A stretch of 64,000 bases of DNA from Oegoconia quadripuncta (GCA_949316235.1 OX438744.1:36452778-36516777); one strand, 5' to 3'. Positions 1 to 10,871 are shown, numbered from the stretch's first letter. A program made the numbers and translations. The notes: generated from the letters alone by a model not told the origin.

Positions 1-171
1 TGACCGGCCCTAGCGAACAGTTGTTTCGAAGCTTACAAATTGAGGGAGCTCACTTACTTAGGTAGTTTCAGTTTGTATTTGTTACAGCTAGTAGCGACAC
101 GTATCTATGTGAAAGATAATAATTTATTTTCCTTTGTTAAACAATGTCGTCCTGTGCTTTTCTAAAGTCAG

Positions 172-373
172 ACGGGACGACTATTGGATGTGGAACAAAT
201 TTGCTCGTATTTGCTCTGTTCATTTTTTACACAATGAATTTTATACGACAAAAAAAGGAATGCGCAAAATTCATAAAACTGCACTTCCCAAAATCATTAA
301 GACAAAAATCACGAGACGAAAAGATCATGATCAAGAAATACTGCCACCTGGATGTCATTGCTTGGTTGTTTAA
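172..373 (+). pseudogene. THAP-domain second exon, partial (left-edge unit)
   Basis: The reading frame gives RDDYW..., then ARICSVHF (the CxxH half of a THAP C2CH zinc finger) and KTALPKI (the AVPTL-like motif that closes the domain). An AG at 170-171 after a pyrimidine-rich tract would start the exon in phase 2, the phase used by all the other THAP units here. The matching first exon must lie upstream of the window. After the domain the frame runs on for about 25 basic residues to a stop at 373, and no coiled coil or transposase follows. It is probably a truncated member of the array. Domain identity is fairly sure; the exon start and functionality are not. Confidence 0.6.
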
Positions 374-1206
374 AACTTGTTATCAGATTATTGATATAAG
401 TATTCAAAGTAACAACCTAAAATCCTAGCTGCAGTAAAATTTGCTGTACAGCCGTCGAATGTCAAAGCAATAACATCAACCCTTACATCATATACGTTAC
501 ATGAAAATCTATAGTGCGAGATTTAGAAAAGAAAAATGTGATTACTCCGGACTCTCTGCATGAAAGTTAAATACCTATAGTTCCGAAGTAATTAACAGAA
601 TTCGTTTAAATAAAAAAGCAAGTCAGGTAAACGAAAATTGCCACCAGTACTGCGCAAATTTGAGCTAACGCTGTATTTTTATTTCGCAACTGCCTTACAT
701 GCATGTGAGACGTGTATTTTCGACAGCGATTCCTCATCCAAGAACTCTGTGCATCTAGTATTTCTGAAGCTTTTTGTGAGTGCGTGCGGAATAGTGCACA
801 TGCTTTTGCTGTGCCGAATATCATGTGCGCGCTTGTAACCATGACGCAGGTTTTCTCTTACATAAAGAGCTACCTGGAGTATCAATATACACGGCAATGT
901 TAGGATGCCGATATCCACGAAGTGGCCCCTCGCCGACTCGTCCTGTGCCACGCGTCCAATTTTTCTGACAGCAACGTTGATTAAAAATCTATAAGTAGAA
1001 CATCTTCCCGATAAATAGGCGACACAAGTGGGAAGAGGCGGTGGGGTGCGGGCGGAGGACGCTTGGCGGCGATCATTGCGTGAGTGCCGCCAGCGATAGA
1101 GCGAGCAGTCTGGGTAAGCACGTCATGCGACTCGCGCGCACCCGCTGCTCAAACACTTGCCCGCCGGCTTTGTATTATCTATTAAGTATTAATTACTTTA
1201 TCGGAC
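374..1206. other. intergenic; GC-rich putative promoter at about 1022-1206
   Basis: No gene is seen in 374-1020. From about 1022 the base composition becomes GC-rich, with repeated GCGG and CGCG words, just before the THAP first exon at 1207. This pattern recurs before most other THAP first exons and suggests a promoter. No TATA box or initiator can be assigned with confidence. Confidence 0.4.
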
Positions 1207-1292
1207 ATGCCAGCACGGTGTGCAGTGCCTACGTGTACCAATTATAGAGGTCTTGAACATAAAGTTTACTCTTTTCCGAGAAATCGCTACAG
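1207..1292 (+). CDS. THAP unit A, exon 1
   Basis: ATG opens MPARCAVPTCTNYRG, which holds the first zinc pair (CAVPTC, C-x4-C) of a THAP domain, followed by KVYSFPRNRYR. The exon ends at AG|GTAGGT, a strong donor, after 86 nt (phase 2). Its partner is the acceptor at 2181, which restores an arginine codon and continues into QRLWAQ. THAP domains bind DNA and form the N-terminus of P-element transposases and of many host regulators. The short first exon split within the THAP domain is shared by nine units of this window. Confidence 0.8.
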
Positions 1293-1716
1293 GTAGGTTA
1301 GGTATCTATAGATTTGTTTAGTTCAGTTGGATATGGTGTGAAAAAGAAAAGAAATTCAATTGTCGTAAATGAAATAGGTACCTACATATTAGTGAATCGA
1401 TCGATTGGATAGGTAGGTAGGTACATAATGGTTTTCTTAGCTTGGTGGGATTCCGCGGAATAATCTTAAAGTATCGATAGTCCAGGAGTCGACGGATAAG
1501 TTTGAGAATCATTATATTATTATGTAGAAATAAAATTGATTGTGTTTTAATTCGCCTAATACCTCTGTTATAAATTAACTATTTGTGAATGACTCAAAAT
1601 CAGTGAGGGTGATTTAAGACTCGTACGAAGGTAGGTACTCATACTAATCTACCTTCTACAAATATGGGTAGGACAATTTAGTTTTTTAAATCAGAGGTAG
1701 TTTATAGCATTACATA

Positions 1717-2050
1717 CCGCCTCCGTGGCTCAATGTGAATAACATTGGGTTTACGATTCGGAGGACACGGGTTCGATCCATCCCCAGCGGGTTACATGTT
1801 TAGCACTCGGTTTGGTTGGTGGTAGGGCATTTTAATCTGTCCGCCTGGCTAGCTACCACAGTCTTATCTAAATCTGCCGCCAAACAGCAATGTTAATGGC
1901 ATTGCGGTGTTCCGGTTGTCAGAGATAAGATAGCCAGTTCCCCAATTAGGATGGGGATTCCGGGTCAGTACGTTTCCACCTTCGGCCTCATCTTCACTTA
2001 ACATCAGGTGTGATTGAGGACAAGTGCTAACCCGTTGTGCATAAAAAAAT
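1717..2050 (+). mobile_element. tRNA-derived SINE (family 1), in intron 1 of unit A
   Basis: The 5' end has an A-box-like TGGCTCAATG and a B-box GGGTTCGATCC, the internal RNA polymerase III promoter of tRNA-derived SINEs. A unique body follows (GGTAGGGCATTTTAA ... TTCACTTAACATCAGGTG) with a short A-rich tail. Other copies lie at 2537-2752, 13985-14218 (minus), 18146-18262, 18850-19125 (minus) and 56336-56671, so this is a young or long-active family in the locus. Confidence 0.8.
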
Positions 2051-2180
2051 ACTTTCTCTGTCTGCCCGTCTTGTCTATCATAAAAGCCTTGCAAAACTTC
2101 CATACAAAATGATTTATGCGGATGAAAATCTAAGCTGTAATTGTTGGTTAATTTAAAACGCCACTAATTTTTTGTTACAG

Positions 2181-2995
2181 ACAACGACTATGGGCGCAGA
2201 TGATTGGAAGGCTAGATATAAATGTAGAAAAAGACATCTCCAAGAATTATATTATCTGTGATGTTCACTTTCATCCACTTATGATTGAGAATGGTCGCCT
2301 GAAAGAATACGCACTTCCTATTATTCGTGTATCCCCGGATAGCTTGATATCATCAAAGCACTCTGCGGAAACTCAAACATGCTACTTAGTTAGTGCGTGT
2401 TATACTCAAACTGAAAAATTACAACTAATAGAAAAGAATGTGCAAACTAATTACATCGAGTCATTCGAAACGGTAATTATAGTGCCGATAAAAACCATGA
2501 GAAATCACAGACTTCGTTTAGATTATCTTTTAAATTTTAAATGTCCGTCTGGCTAGCTACCACCATCTTATCTAACTGCCGCCAAGCAGCAATGTTAATA
2601 GCATTGTTGTGTTCCGGTTATCAGAGATAAGACAGCCAGTCCCCCAAATGTGTTGGTGTTTCCGGGTCAGTACGCTTCCACCTTCGACCTCATCTTCACT
2701 TAACATCAGGTGTGATTGAGGTCAAATACCAACCCGTAATGCATAAAAAAAAGGTTAAAAAAAATCACCGCGCAAACAGAAACTGAGGGGAAAATTACGT
2801 GACGCCCATAACCGCATAAAAGAAATGACTGAAAATTTTAATTCTAATACGACTTCCAAAGACATAACTACATTTATACAATCTTGTGAGAAGTTATTAA
2901 ATGTGGGAAAATATAAAGTAAGAACACTAGATGTTTACATGACAAATGTATATTTGGAAGTAATTGTCACAGTAAAAGCAGATGTTCTATACTAA
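2181..2995 (+). pseudogene. THAP unit A, exon 2, interrupted by a SINE
   Basis: The acceptor TTGTTACAG precedes 2181. The frame (A)CAA CGA CTA TGG continues the THAP domain: the W, then IICDVHF (C-x2-H) and YALPIIR. The open frame runs to 2556, but its last residues come from an inserted 5'-truncated SINE (2537-2752). After the SINE a frame resumes at about 2757 with KKSPRKQKLRGKLRDAHNR, the (S/T)PRKRKL motif and basic coiled-coil start that follow the THAP domain in the sister units at 23770 and 57030. It ends at a stop near 2995 with no RNase H-like domain. The gene is therefore a THAP plus coiled-coil remnant broken by a SINE, unless the SINE is spliced around. Confidence 0.7.
2537..2752 (+). 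mobile_element. 5'-truncated SINE (family 1) inside a THAP coding exon
   Basis: It matches the 3' two thirds of the SINE at 1717-2050, from the AATGTCCG(T/C)CTGGCTAGC segment to the A-rich end GCATAAAAAAAA. It lacks the tRNA-like head. It separates two coding segments of THAP unit A. Confidence 0.8.
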
Positions 2996-3784
2996 AAATT
3001 CAAAATAAAATAGTTCTAATATGGCCAGTATCACATCTTACAACATTAAATCCAAATTTATACCTATTATGATGAATTGATGACGTATGACCTGAGTAAT
3101 TTCCATTAGAGGAGTTCCAATGGCAACTAACATACGAACATTCGAAATAAAATAAAAGATTGTAATAAAATGAACTCGCAGATCTATTCTAGAATTATAA
3201 GTGTAATGTTAATTAAAAAAATATTGATTTTTCTTACGATATGTTGGACCATTATTATCTTAGTGTGTGCTCCTGTACTATTTACTCCCTTATTGACATG
3301 TTCATATCTCCCAGACATGAGACACGTACGACTCGTGGCGTTCGGTATGGCGGCTTCCTTCCATAGTTATTAAGTCATATCATAACCATTCGTGATATAA
3401 TAATTTTGTTTGTATCTACCAATTTTAATTATAGTTATTTACAAATAGGTAAGTAGTAGGCTAATGTCACTGATTTCTGCTGTGTAGGTAGGTATTCATG
3501 TAGGTTAATAAAAAAAAGTATCAAAAAATCACAGAAAGTTACGTGTGCCTTATAGATTTGATGTAAGCAAAGCTACGAACAAAAAAAAAGATATTTGTTC
3601 GTGGATGCGATGTCGACAATCCTACACCCGTCTCGTGCTAAACATTCCTGAATCGACGCTAGTATGGAAGATGTTCGGCTCCATCCAAGTACTTGTTGAT
3701 AACAAGCGTCTGCATGCAAAATACGCGCCCCCATTCGGCGGCCATTAGAGCAGGCATCCTCCCATGGAAAACGATTCAATTGAC
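2996..3784. other. no recognised gene
   Basis: AT-rich sequence. Short open frames occur at 3170-3373 and 3545-3911 but show no recognisable domain and no splice context. The part around 3600-3760 is less AT-rich and may be an unidentified repeat. Confidence 0.4.
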
Positions 3785-4405
3785 AGCGGCATGAAGAAGA
3801 CAGGTGAAAGAAAATTGCATGCAGCAGAGATGAGAATGTTGAGATGGATGAGTGGAGTGCCAAGGATGGATAGGTACTCATTGCATGTAAGAGGGAGTAT
3901 AAAAGTGGCACCCGTGACAGAAAAGCTGAAAGGACATCGTTTGATTTGGTATGGACATGTTATGAGGAGGGATGAAAGGCATGTTACTAAGGCCCCCGTA
4001 TTAATAAACCCTCAATATTGAGAACAGTCTTGTGACTGGTCTCAAGTAAACGTGTTGATTAATAAACCTAACTTGTCAGGCCACAAGCACGTGCACACTC
4101 AAGCAGTACTCACTTGAGAGGTGCGCGTATTAAACGAAACTCAAGACTATCATTCATTCGCCGCTGAGGCGTATACTTCAGAAGTGATCTCAGCTGAGTA
4201 AACCACAAGATTGGTTTATTAATACGGGCCTAAGGGAGTGATGAATATGGATGTCGATTGTTGGAAAGGGAAAGGAAGAGGAAGACCACGGAAAAGAAAT
4301 GGATTGTGTGAGGGGTGATATGAACGAAAAGGGCGTGAATGATGATGAGGCAACGGCTGATAGAGGAGATTGGAAGAAAAAGACGTACTGCGCCGACACC
4401 AAATA
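3785..4405 (+). mobile_element. RTE-type LINE reverse transcriptase C-terminus, interrupted by a MITE
   Basis: The frame encodes AEMRMLRWMSGVPRMDR, then GHRLIWYGHVMRRDERHVTK, a signature of the C-terminal end of RTE-clade LINE polyproteins. After the inserted MITE (3991-4230) the same protein resumes (MNMDVDCWKGKGRGRPRKR, then with a frameshift RGDMNEKGVNDDEATADR) and stops near 4405. The upstream reverse transcriptase and endonuclease domains are missing, as in a 5'-truncated copy. It is a decayed fragment with no coding potential. Confidence 0.8.
3991..4230. mobile_element. PIF/Harbinger-like MITE, TSD TAA
   Basis: Terminal inverted repeats GGCCCCCGTATTAATAAACC (left) and GGTTTATTAATACGGGCC (right) flank a 240-bp non-coding body. 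The trinucleotide TAA is duplicated on both sides (3988-3990 and 4231-4233), the TWA-type target duplication of PIF/Harbinger elements. Related copies lie at 14637-14926, 36511-36715 (partial), 50287-50416 and 60120-60259. It sits inside an RTE fragment, so it is the younger insertion. Confidence 0.85.
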
Positions 4406-4427
4406 AATTGGGACTAGGGCAAGGAGA

Positions 4428-4911
4428 TGATGATTGTTGGCATAGTAGACATTCGTCAAAATCAGCCTGTAAACATCCCACTGCATGGATATAGGCCGTT
4501 CCTCGTATAATGAGGGAGTATGGGCCATAGCCCACCACGCTGGCCCAATGCGGGTTGGGGACTTCATGCAGGTTTCCTCACGATGTTGCCCTTCACCATT
4601 TAAGAGCAGTCGGATAAATGCATATATGATCGATGCGAGTGCGGAATCTCCCCACAGACAATGGATCACCCGCGTGTCCTCACTGCTGCACCTTTGACGA
4701 CCTCCTTAACGCCACAGACAGTGCTGTTAGAGTGGCTAAGTTTTGGTCCAATAAAATTTGGAACGTGCCTCAACACGAAAAGAAGAAGAATGCACATAAA
4801 GTAATTAAATTAAATTTAAAAACTCATTGGTACATGCCCTGAGTGGGAATCGAACCCGGACCTTCCAAATTTTGAGACCGCGTCTTAACCGCTGAGCCAC
4901 CACCGCTCTTA
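4428..4911 (-). mobile_element. tRNA-derived SINE (family 2), internally rearranged
   Basis: On the minus strand the head reads GGTGGCTCAGCGGTTAAGAC (A box) and GGTCCGGGTTCGATTCCCA (B box), followed by a body shared with the copy at 5320-5630. Its tail is ATC/GAT-rich, like RTE-mobilised SINEs. About 170 bp near 4620-4790 are absent from the other copy and look like an insertion. Confidence 0.75.
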
Positions 4912-5319
4912 TCAAGCGTTAGTTATAATTTATTAATAGGTATACATGTGATAAATTAATGTTAAATAATTGTTGCAGACCCCGAGCAAACCAAAACCCC
5001 CGAGGGCGAAGCGAGACAAGCCTTCGCTATCCGTAGCCTGCAACAACAATCGGCAGATTCCACGTAAGTAAAAACGACTTTAGCAAACTATACTCAAAAA
5101 AAACTTACTCAAATATGTTCAAAGATAAGTTTTGGACTTTCGAAGTCAATGTAACCTTTTACTATAGGCTAGAATTACGTCATTTAGAAAAGCTAAAGGC
5201 CATATTTACACAGACCAACCAAATTGATTCACTTTGGTTGAAACGCGTAAAAGTCAAAGGTAATGCCAAGTATTGAACATTGACGGTTCACGTTTATGTT
5301 TACATGATTCAATTTGGTT
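4912..5319. other. no recognised gene
   Basis: A short stretch with CCCGAGGGCGAAGCGAG at about 5000 stands out from the AT-rich surroundings, but no domain or RNA can be assigned. Confidence 0.35.
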
Positions 5320-5630
5320 CATCATCATCATCAGCCCGTAAACATCTCACTGCAGGGAATAGGCCTTCCCTCGTATACGAGGGAGTATGGGCCATAGTCC
5401 ACCACGCTGGCCCAATGCGGGTTGGGGACTTCACATGCCTTTGAATTTTTATTTCTCAGGCATGCAGGTTTCCCCACAATGTTTTCCTTCACCGTTTAAG
5501 AGCAGTCGGATAAATGCACATAAGTAATTAAATTAAATTTTAAACTTAATGGTACATTAGCCTGCCTGGGAATCGAACCCGGACCTCCTTAATTGGGAGA
5601 CCGCGTCTTAACCGCTGAGCCACCGACGCT
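5320..5630 (-). mobile_element. tRNA-derived SINE (family 2)
   Basis: Minus-strand SINE with A box GTGGCTCAGCGGTTAAGACG and B box GGTTCGATTCCC near 5570-5625, ending at the lower-coordinate side in (ATC)n. TTGGTT occurs on both flanks and may be the target duplication. It is not a tRNA gene, because the tRNA-like head lacks the paired acceptor stem. Confidence 0.8.
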
Positions 5631-5777
5631 TGGTTGCTTCATCAAAAGTGAACTGTGTAATACCTATCGCCTTTTCGAAATCACAGCCTCTAATCAAACC
5701 TTGATTAATCGATGGAGGACTAGGATACAAAAAAAATGTTATTGCTTCTTGCTTGGAAATTTGAGCATTATTTGGAC

Positions 5778-5931
5778 TGCAATGTGGGGACCAAGGAAGA
5801 ATATTAATAAAACTCACAACTCGGTGTCACGCGTATAATGAACCGTAAATTACACGTGTCTCTAATTATATATTCTAACCTACTTACATAGAAGGAAGGT
5901 AGAGGTGCGTCATACACTACAGGACAACCTT
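5778..5931. mobile_element. solo LTR, TSD GGAC
   Basis: A 154-bp TG...CA segment is flanked by the direct repeat GGAC (5774-5777 and 5932-5935). It is a diverged relative of the 143-bp LTRs at 51371-51513 and 55523-55665: both have ATGTGGG(A/G)ACCA near the start, ACGCGTATAATGA in the middle and GTAGAGGTGCGTCATACAC at the end. No internal region or partner LTR is nearby, as expected after LTR-LTR recombination. Confidence 0.75.
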
Positions 5932-5935
5932 CTTA

Positions 5936-6701
5936 GAGATGAATTATCGAAAATGCTGTACTGCAACTGTAACTTTTCTATTGATTAATTTGGTTACTAG
6001 GAGAGAAAATACATCTACCACGGCAACTATTTATTTAAATCACAATCCCTTATACATATAAAGACCGACTAAGGAAACTGAAACAATGGGGCGAGCCGGG
6101 CGAGGGACTAGCTTAGGCGCACAGCTGCACCCTGTCTGACTCGTTGGCTTAGAACGCGGTATTTATCTTCTTTCTAAACATTTCTACAAAGAATACTATT
6201 TGGTCTAACACTAATGGTTATATTTCTAATTACGTAAGGGATATCAAGAATAATTTCATCTTGATATATCAAGTACCTACTGAGGCACATTTTTCATTTT
6301 TGCTGACTTTTGAGAGGTTCGCAATTTTTTTTTTATCGAATAAAATTACGTCGTTCGTGTTTTTAGGTAATAATAAATATACGGGGTAGGTATATCGTAT
6401 AGATTTCTATGTGTTTTTTCCACAATCACAAATGCAGGCGTTTCCCTAAAAAAATTTTTTGCGAAGGACATTTTACGAAGGACAAACCTTAACCTATGTA
6501 CACATAATAATTATATTTATAAACCTATTCTTACATGTGGTAGTTTTTTGCCCATAACAGTAACCGTACCACATAAAAAAATTCGTAACAAAAACATAAA
6601 AAATGTTCGATCGTTTGATACCGTAGTCGCCTTTTTTGAGGCCGGACAAAAAAATTCCGATCGGAAAATTTTGTCGAGGATGGAATGCACATGTGGCATT
6701 A
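5936..6701. other. no recognised gene
   Basis: AT-rich. A GC-rich patch at about 6085-6160 has no recognised identity. The short open frame at 6517-6699 (minus) shows no domain. Confidence 0.35.
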
Positions 6702-7626
6702 TAGGGTAAGCATACCGGTTAGGCGGCCACTACCCCTTATCGGCCACTTCTTACATTATTTTGATTAATAGGAGTATAATAGATCATCCTTTTCTAATTT
6801 GGGCACCATTGGAACCGGGCGAACTTCACGATTCATTGTCTGACGGCATAACCTCAAATATTGAAAATTGTGCTGTCAGTTGCCATTTAACACTGTACTG
6901 TATAGACGCGTGCCAAAAATAGCAAAAAAAAATAGTGAACGGATTGACCGTCAAAGGTAAGTTTTAATGTGTTACTGTTAGTTTATTGGCGATTGGTTTG
7001 GTATATGCTTAGTTAACATATTTAATTTTAATATTCAAGCCCCAAAACTCATCAGGCTTTCATTATTTGTGATATTTTTGGTGGTCGATGAACACGTTAG
7101 CGATTAACTGCCAAATCTAGTTTGCGACCGGGAAGTCGCAAACTGGTGTAATTTATGACTTTTTTGTTTGCCTTTAATGCGAGAACCTTAAATTCACCAC
7201 GATAGATCTTATTATATTTATGAACAACTAGATTTTAACAAATTTACCACCAGAAACCGGCCGCCATTATTTCTTATATTTTCAAAGATATGACCATCAG
7301 AAATAACGAATATTTAGCGGTCGGTACCTAGTCAAAATGAAACCTGTTGCCGGCCGTAGGAAATTCAAGACGGCCGATAACTAGTAAAACATAAACCAAT
7401 TTCCGGCCGTAGTAAATAAAATACGGTCGATATCTAGTGAAAATCAAACCGGTTTTCAGCCACAGGAGATAAAAACGGCCGTTAACTAGTAAAAATTAAA
7501 CCTGATTGCGACCATAGGTAATGAAAGACTGACGATAATTGGTAAAAATATAATGCACGAACGTAATATAACGTCTTGATGGAAAAGATTTGTATGATTG
7601 ATTGTAATGGATAAAATGAAATACTA

Positions 7627-8235
7627 CTGTGGAGCGGAGCTGAGTCGGAGCGGAGTGGGAGTAGAATAGGAGTCGAGTAGGAGTATAGTGGGAATGGTGT
7701 AGGAGTAGAGTGGGCATGGTGTGGGAGTGAGTGAAGTGGGAGTGGAGTAGAGTGGGAATGGTGTGGGAGTGAGTGAAGTGGGAGTGGAGTAGAGTGGGAA
7801 TGGTGTGGGAGTGATGTGGGAGTGAGTGAAGTGGGATTGGAGTGGGAGTGGAGTAGAGTGGGATGATGTGGGAGTGAGTGGAGTGGGAATGCAGTAGGAT
7901 GGAGTGAGAATGGATTGGAGCAGAGTGGGAGTAGAGTAGGATCGGGAGCCGAGTGGGAGCAGGGTCGGAGCGGAGTGGAAGAAGAGTAGGAGTAGAGTGG
8001 GATTGGTGTAGGAATATAGTGGGAATGGTGTAGGAGTGGAGCGGAATGAGAGTCTGAGTGGGAATATTGTGGGAGTGAGTGGAGTGGGAGTGAGATTGGA
8101 GCAGAGTGGGAGTGGAGCAGAGTGGCAATCTGAAGAGAACGGTGTGAGAGTGGAATGAGAATGGAGCAGGAATGGCATTATGGGAAAGGAATGCAATGGG
8201 AATAACATGTGAATGGAATGAAGCAGGAGGGGGGG
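7627..8235. repeat. GAGTGG-type minisatellite
   Basis: About 600 bp of imperfect 5-7-bp units (GAGTGG, GTAGAGTGGGA, GTGGGAGTGA) with higher-order repeats such as GGTGTGGGAGTGAGTGAAGTG. It opens long Ser/Thr/Pro/His-rich frames on the minus strand that are artefacts of composition. It lies inside the TA-flanked transposon 6704-9836. Confidence 0.9.
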
Positions 8236-8270
8236 TCGCTAGGGGGACGATAGTGATTTTATTAATTTAA

Positions 8271-8915
8271 TAGATAAACCACTAATACCCTCTACAGAAA
8301 GATCAAATGCAACATATCTGAAGAAATTGGGAAACGAAATCAGAGGTAAAGCCTACATATTAAAAGCATCAGCACCGGAAATACCAGCACCACCTATAGA
8401 TGATAACAAAAAGGATCCATTTAAAAAACACTTGAAATTTCCTGTCGTTGACTCAAAAAAATAAAGGAAGTCGTAAAACGAGCCAGTTTCCAAGTGCTAT
8501 ATCATCTAAAGCTTGGCAACAATATCACATAAATAAAGAAAAAGAGAAACAAGATAAAGAAAACAAAATAAAGAAACGAAAACTTGAAAGGGAGCTGAAG
8601 AAAAAGGAACCACCACAAAAAAAGAAGAGATTTAATAAGAAGACAACGATTATAAAGAAAAAGAAAGTAGAAGAAACACAATCTCGTATTAAGTGTGGTT
8701 TATGTGATCTTGACCTAATAAGTGATACTGAAGAAGAGGGAGAAAAGAATATTGGTTGTGATCAATGCATTCGATGGTATCACTTGAAATGCACAAAACT
8801 AAAGAATTTATCTTAGAATCAAGCTGCTACCGCAAAATATGCCTGTGAGTTGTGTGAAATTGCTCAAAATGCAAGGAGGGAAGTTTTGAGGACATTTTAT
8901 AACAATACCGACTGA
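8271..8915 (+). pseudogene. pogo/Tigger-like transposase C-terminus with PHD finger
   Basis: A first frame reads PLIPSTERSNATYLKKLGNE ... DPFKKHLKFP. After a frameshift in an A-run near 8455 a second frame continues with FPSAISSKAWQQYHINKEKE, a motif common at the end of insect DDE_1 (pogo/jerky-type) transposases, then a lysine-rich stretch and a C-terminal PHD finger (CGLC ... CDQC ... HLKC ... CELC). A TAG at 8814-8816 cuts the PHD finger before its last CxxC pair; the frame then continues to a stop near 8915. With one frameshift, one nonsense codon and no DDE core, it is a pseudogene of the transposon that contains it. Confidence 0.7.
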
Positions 8916-9174
8916 CTGATTACACTGATTATGAAAATTACTAACGAGTCGTTGTGTGATCAATATTATTTTATTGTTTCTTAATAAATGTTCTATAACA
9001 TTACAGACTGACTGATTACACTGATTATGAAAATTACTAACGAGTCGTTGTGTGATCAATATTATTTTATTGTTTCTTAATTACTTACCTTATTAATTAC
9101 CGACTGACTGATTACACTGATTATGAAAATTACTAACAAGTCCTTGTGTGCTTAATGTATTTTTATTGTTTGTT
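8910..9174. repeat. tandem repeat, 96-bp period, 2.8 copies
   Basis: The word GACTGACTGATTACACTGAT begins at 8910, 9006 and 9102, an exact 96-bp period. The first two copies are nearly identical over their first 80 bp, and the third has several changes near its end. The array starts at the stop codon of the transposase remnant and is probably a local duplication in its 3' untranslated part. Confidence 0.9.
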
Positions 9175-9838
9175 AAATTTTTTGGAAACCTTATTTTATT
9201 TGTTTATTAATTGTCTTACTTGACCAAAACGAGATATGTTGTAGGTATCCTATGTTGAATGGAAAGTGCTTTTGAATTTTTATTTACTGATCCTAGATTT
9301 TCATGTTTTGTTTGAAATCTATTTTTATACTATAGTGTTTAGAGGTATTTGTTGATTCTATAAACAGAGGTATTTAATTTTCGTTAATCTATACTTCAAT
9401 ATTTTGATTGTATTTATTTTTTTGTAATAATCTTAATTTGATAGCTAAATTACCTGAGCTATCTAATTAAAAAAAAGCAATAAATCGCTTAAACTGATTT
9501 AATTATTTGTTTTACTTCCACATGACTATCAACCCTTTGTACTCTTTGATAAGAGTAATTTTTCTACTGTGAATTAAGTGGCCGATAACCGGTGCATTGG
9601 CGGTCGATATCTGAGTCAAATGGCCGAAAACCGGTGTTTTGGCGAATTTTACGATTCAGATTTTTAAAAAATTACGACCTTAAGATTTCATTTATAAATG
9701 TTAGATACTATAAAACTAGATTATAATGAGATGATAATAATAAATAATTGAAATTAGTTGGTGTACAGCATTAACATAAATATCAACGCTGAAGTTAACA
9801 AGCCGCTAAAACGGCCGATAACCGGTATGTTTACCCTA

Positions 9839-10478
9839 CGTAGTATAAATTCAGTTAGTTATAGGATTGCCTTAAAATCTTTGACTGAAGTGCGGACTGA
9901 CCATTAGAGCTGGGTATTTTAATTCAAATAGGTACAAATTGGGAAAACGAAGAGGAAAACTTACCGTAGAGCGTACCTAGGTACTAACGAGAGCAATTAA
10001 TAAAATAAAATAAATGAAAAATTAGGTACCTATTTATTAAAACATACTTAACACATTTATACGGTGTGTAATCGATTAGCTGTGCATGCGAATATTAAAA
10101 ATCCGGACATAATTACAAACTTCTATGACAAAGTCCGGACGTGTGGCTAACCTTAACTAGGTAGGTATTCATAACAATGAATACCGGTAATAACCGGTAG
10201 CTAGCCACGTGCGACAGCCGGTCAATAATTTGTGCGACGGAGACGGACGATACAGTCTCCATTTTACTTCCCCCCCTCCCGCGCCGCCAGTGTAACGTCT
10301 CCAACAAACGCAAAGTAAAAGTAGGCATACGAGTAGCCACTACTCGGCTGCCACCGTTGTTCCCTGCGTGAGCGTGTGCTTTAAGTACATTTACTTATAT
10401 TATAACAATTTGTGCGATTTACTCAACATAGGTAGGTAATTGTAGTTGGATGGACATTGTTATAAGTATTGACATACA
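9839..10478. other. intergenic; GC-rich putative promoter at about 10195-10390
   Basis: AT-rich up to 10190, then a GC-rich stretch (CACGTGCGACAGCCGG, CCCCCTCCCGCGCCG) ending about 90 bp before the ATG of the next THAP first exon. No core promoter element can be assigned with confidence. Confidence 0.4.
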
Positions 10479-10570
10479 ATGGTTCGATACTGTGCTGTGT
10501 ACGGATGTTTAGAAAACAATACAATCAATAAACTTCGGAGATTTTTTTGTTTTCCTTCCAATGAACCAAG
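10479..10570 (+). CDS. THAP unit D, exon 1
   Basis: ATG starts MVRYCAVYGCLENNTINKLR, with the C-x4-C pair CAVYGC, then RFFCFPSNEPR. The donor AG|GTAAGG follows at 10571 after 92 nt (phase 2). It joins the acceptor at 11509 through an arginine codon. Composition and motif order match the other eight THAP first exons here, especially 50773-50861 (CSVYGC). Confidence 0.8.
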
Positions 10571-10713
10571 GTAAGGCCACAGATTACTTAAAATTCCAAC
10601 CCGTCTAAAAACCATACCCTTGCACATTTTAATGACGATATGCTCACGCGTGCATTTCTGTATATTACACAGGTGAACCGTAGAAATTGTTTCAAGCATT
10701 AATCTTTTACCGT

Positions 10714-10871
10714 CTTATTCATAAAAATTTACAAACGCTTTATAAGTCTGTTTTAGTTAGTGTGTTTTGTCTCTGTCGTTCATAAGGTAATGTTGTAATG
10801 AAAGAAAGTGACAAAACATACTTTAATTAAAACAGGCTTATAAAGCGTTTGTAAATTTTTATGAATAAGAG
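10714..10871. mobile_element. palindromic MITE
   Basis: CTTATTCATAAAAATTTACAAACGC ... is repeated inverted at the other end, with arms of 40 bp or more, and the loop (TTTTGTC...GACAAAA) is itself inverted. The loop part recurs at 40985-41064. It is a small hairpin DNA element in intron 1 of THAP unit D. Confidence 0.8.

Larger units (their letters stand above)
6704..9836. mobile_element. decayed pogo/Tigger-like transposon with TA target duplication
   Basis: Inverted termini GGGTAAGCATACCGGTTA (left) and the complement of CCGATAACCGGTATGTTTACCC (right) lie next to TA on both sides (6702-6703 and 9837-9838). Both ends carry clusters of GGCCGATAACCGGT-like words (for example at 7318-7480 and 9590-9660), which may be subterminal transposase sites. 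Inside is the C-terminal part of a pogo-type transposase with a PHD finger (8271-8915); the catalytic DDE part is absent and a minisatellite lies where it would be expected. It is a non-autonomous remnant of the Tc1/mariner/pogo superfamily. Confidence 0.7.

Noticed and set aside
606..951. Overlapping frames on both strands at 600-950
   Set aside because: No domain, no splice context and strongest overlap on opposite strands; treated as chance.
4850..4911. tRNA-like sequence with good A and B boxes (minus), also at 5570-5630, 1717-1790 and 56336-56405
   Set aside because: Acceptor-stem pairing is missing and the sequence continues into shared SINE bodies; these are SINE heads, not tRNA genes.
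7496..8208. Two long minus-strand open frames rich in Ser, Thr, Pro and His
   Set aside because: They lie on the GAGTGG minisatellite and reflect its short period; no domain, no codon structure.
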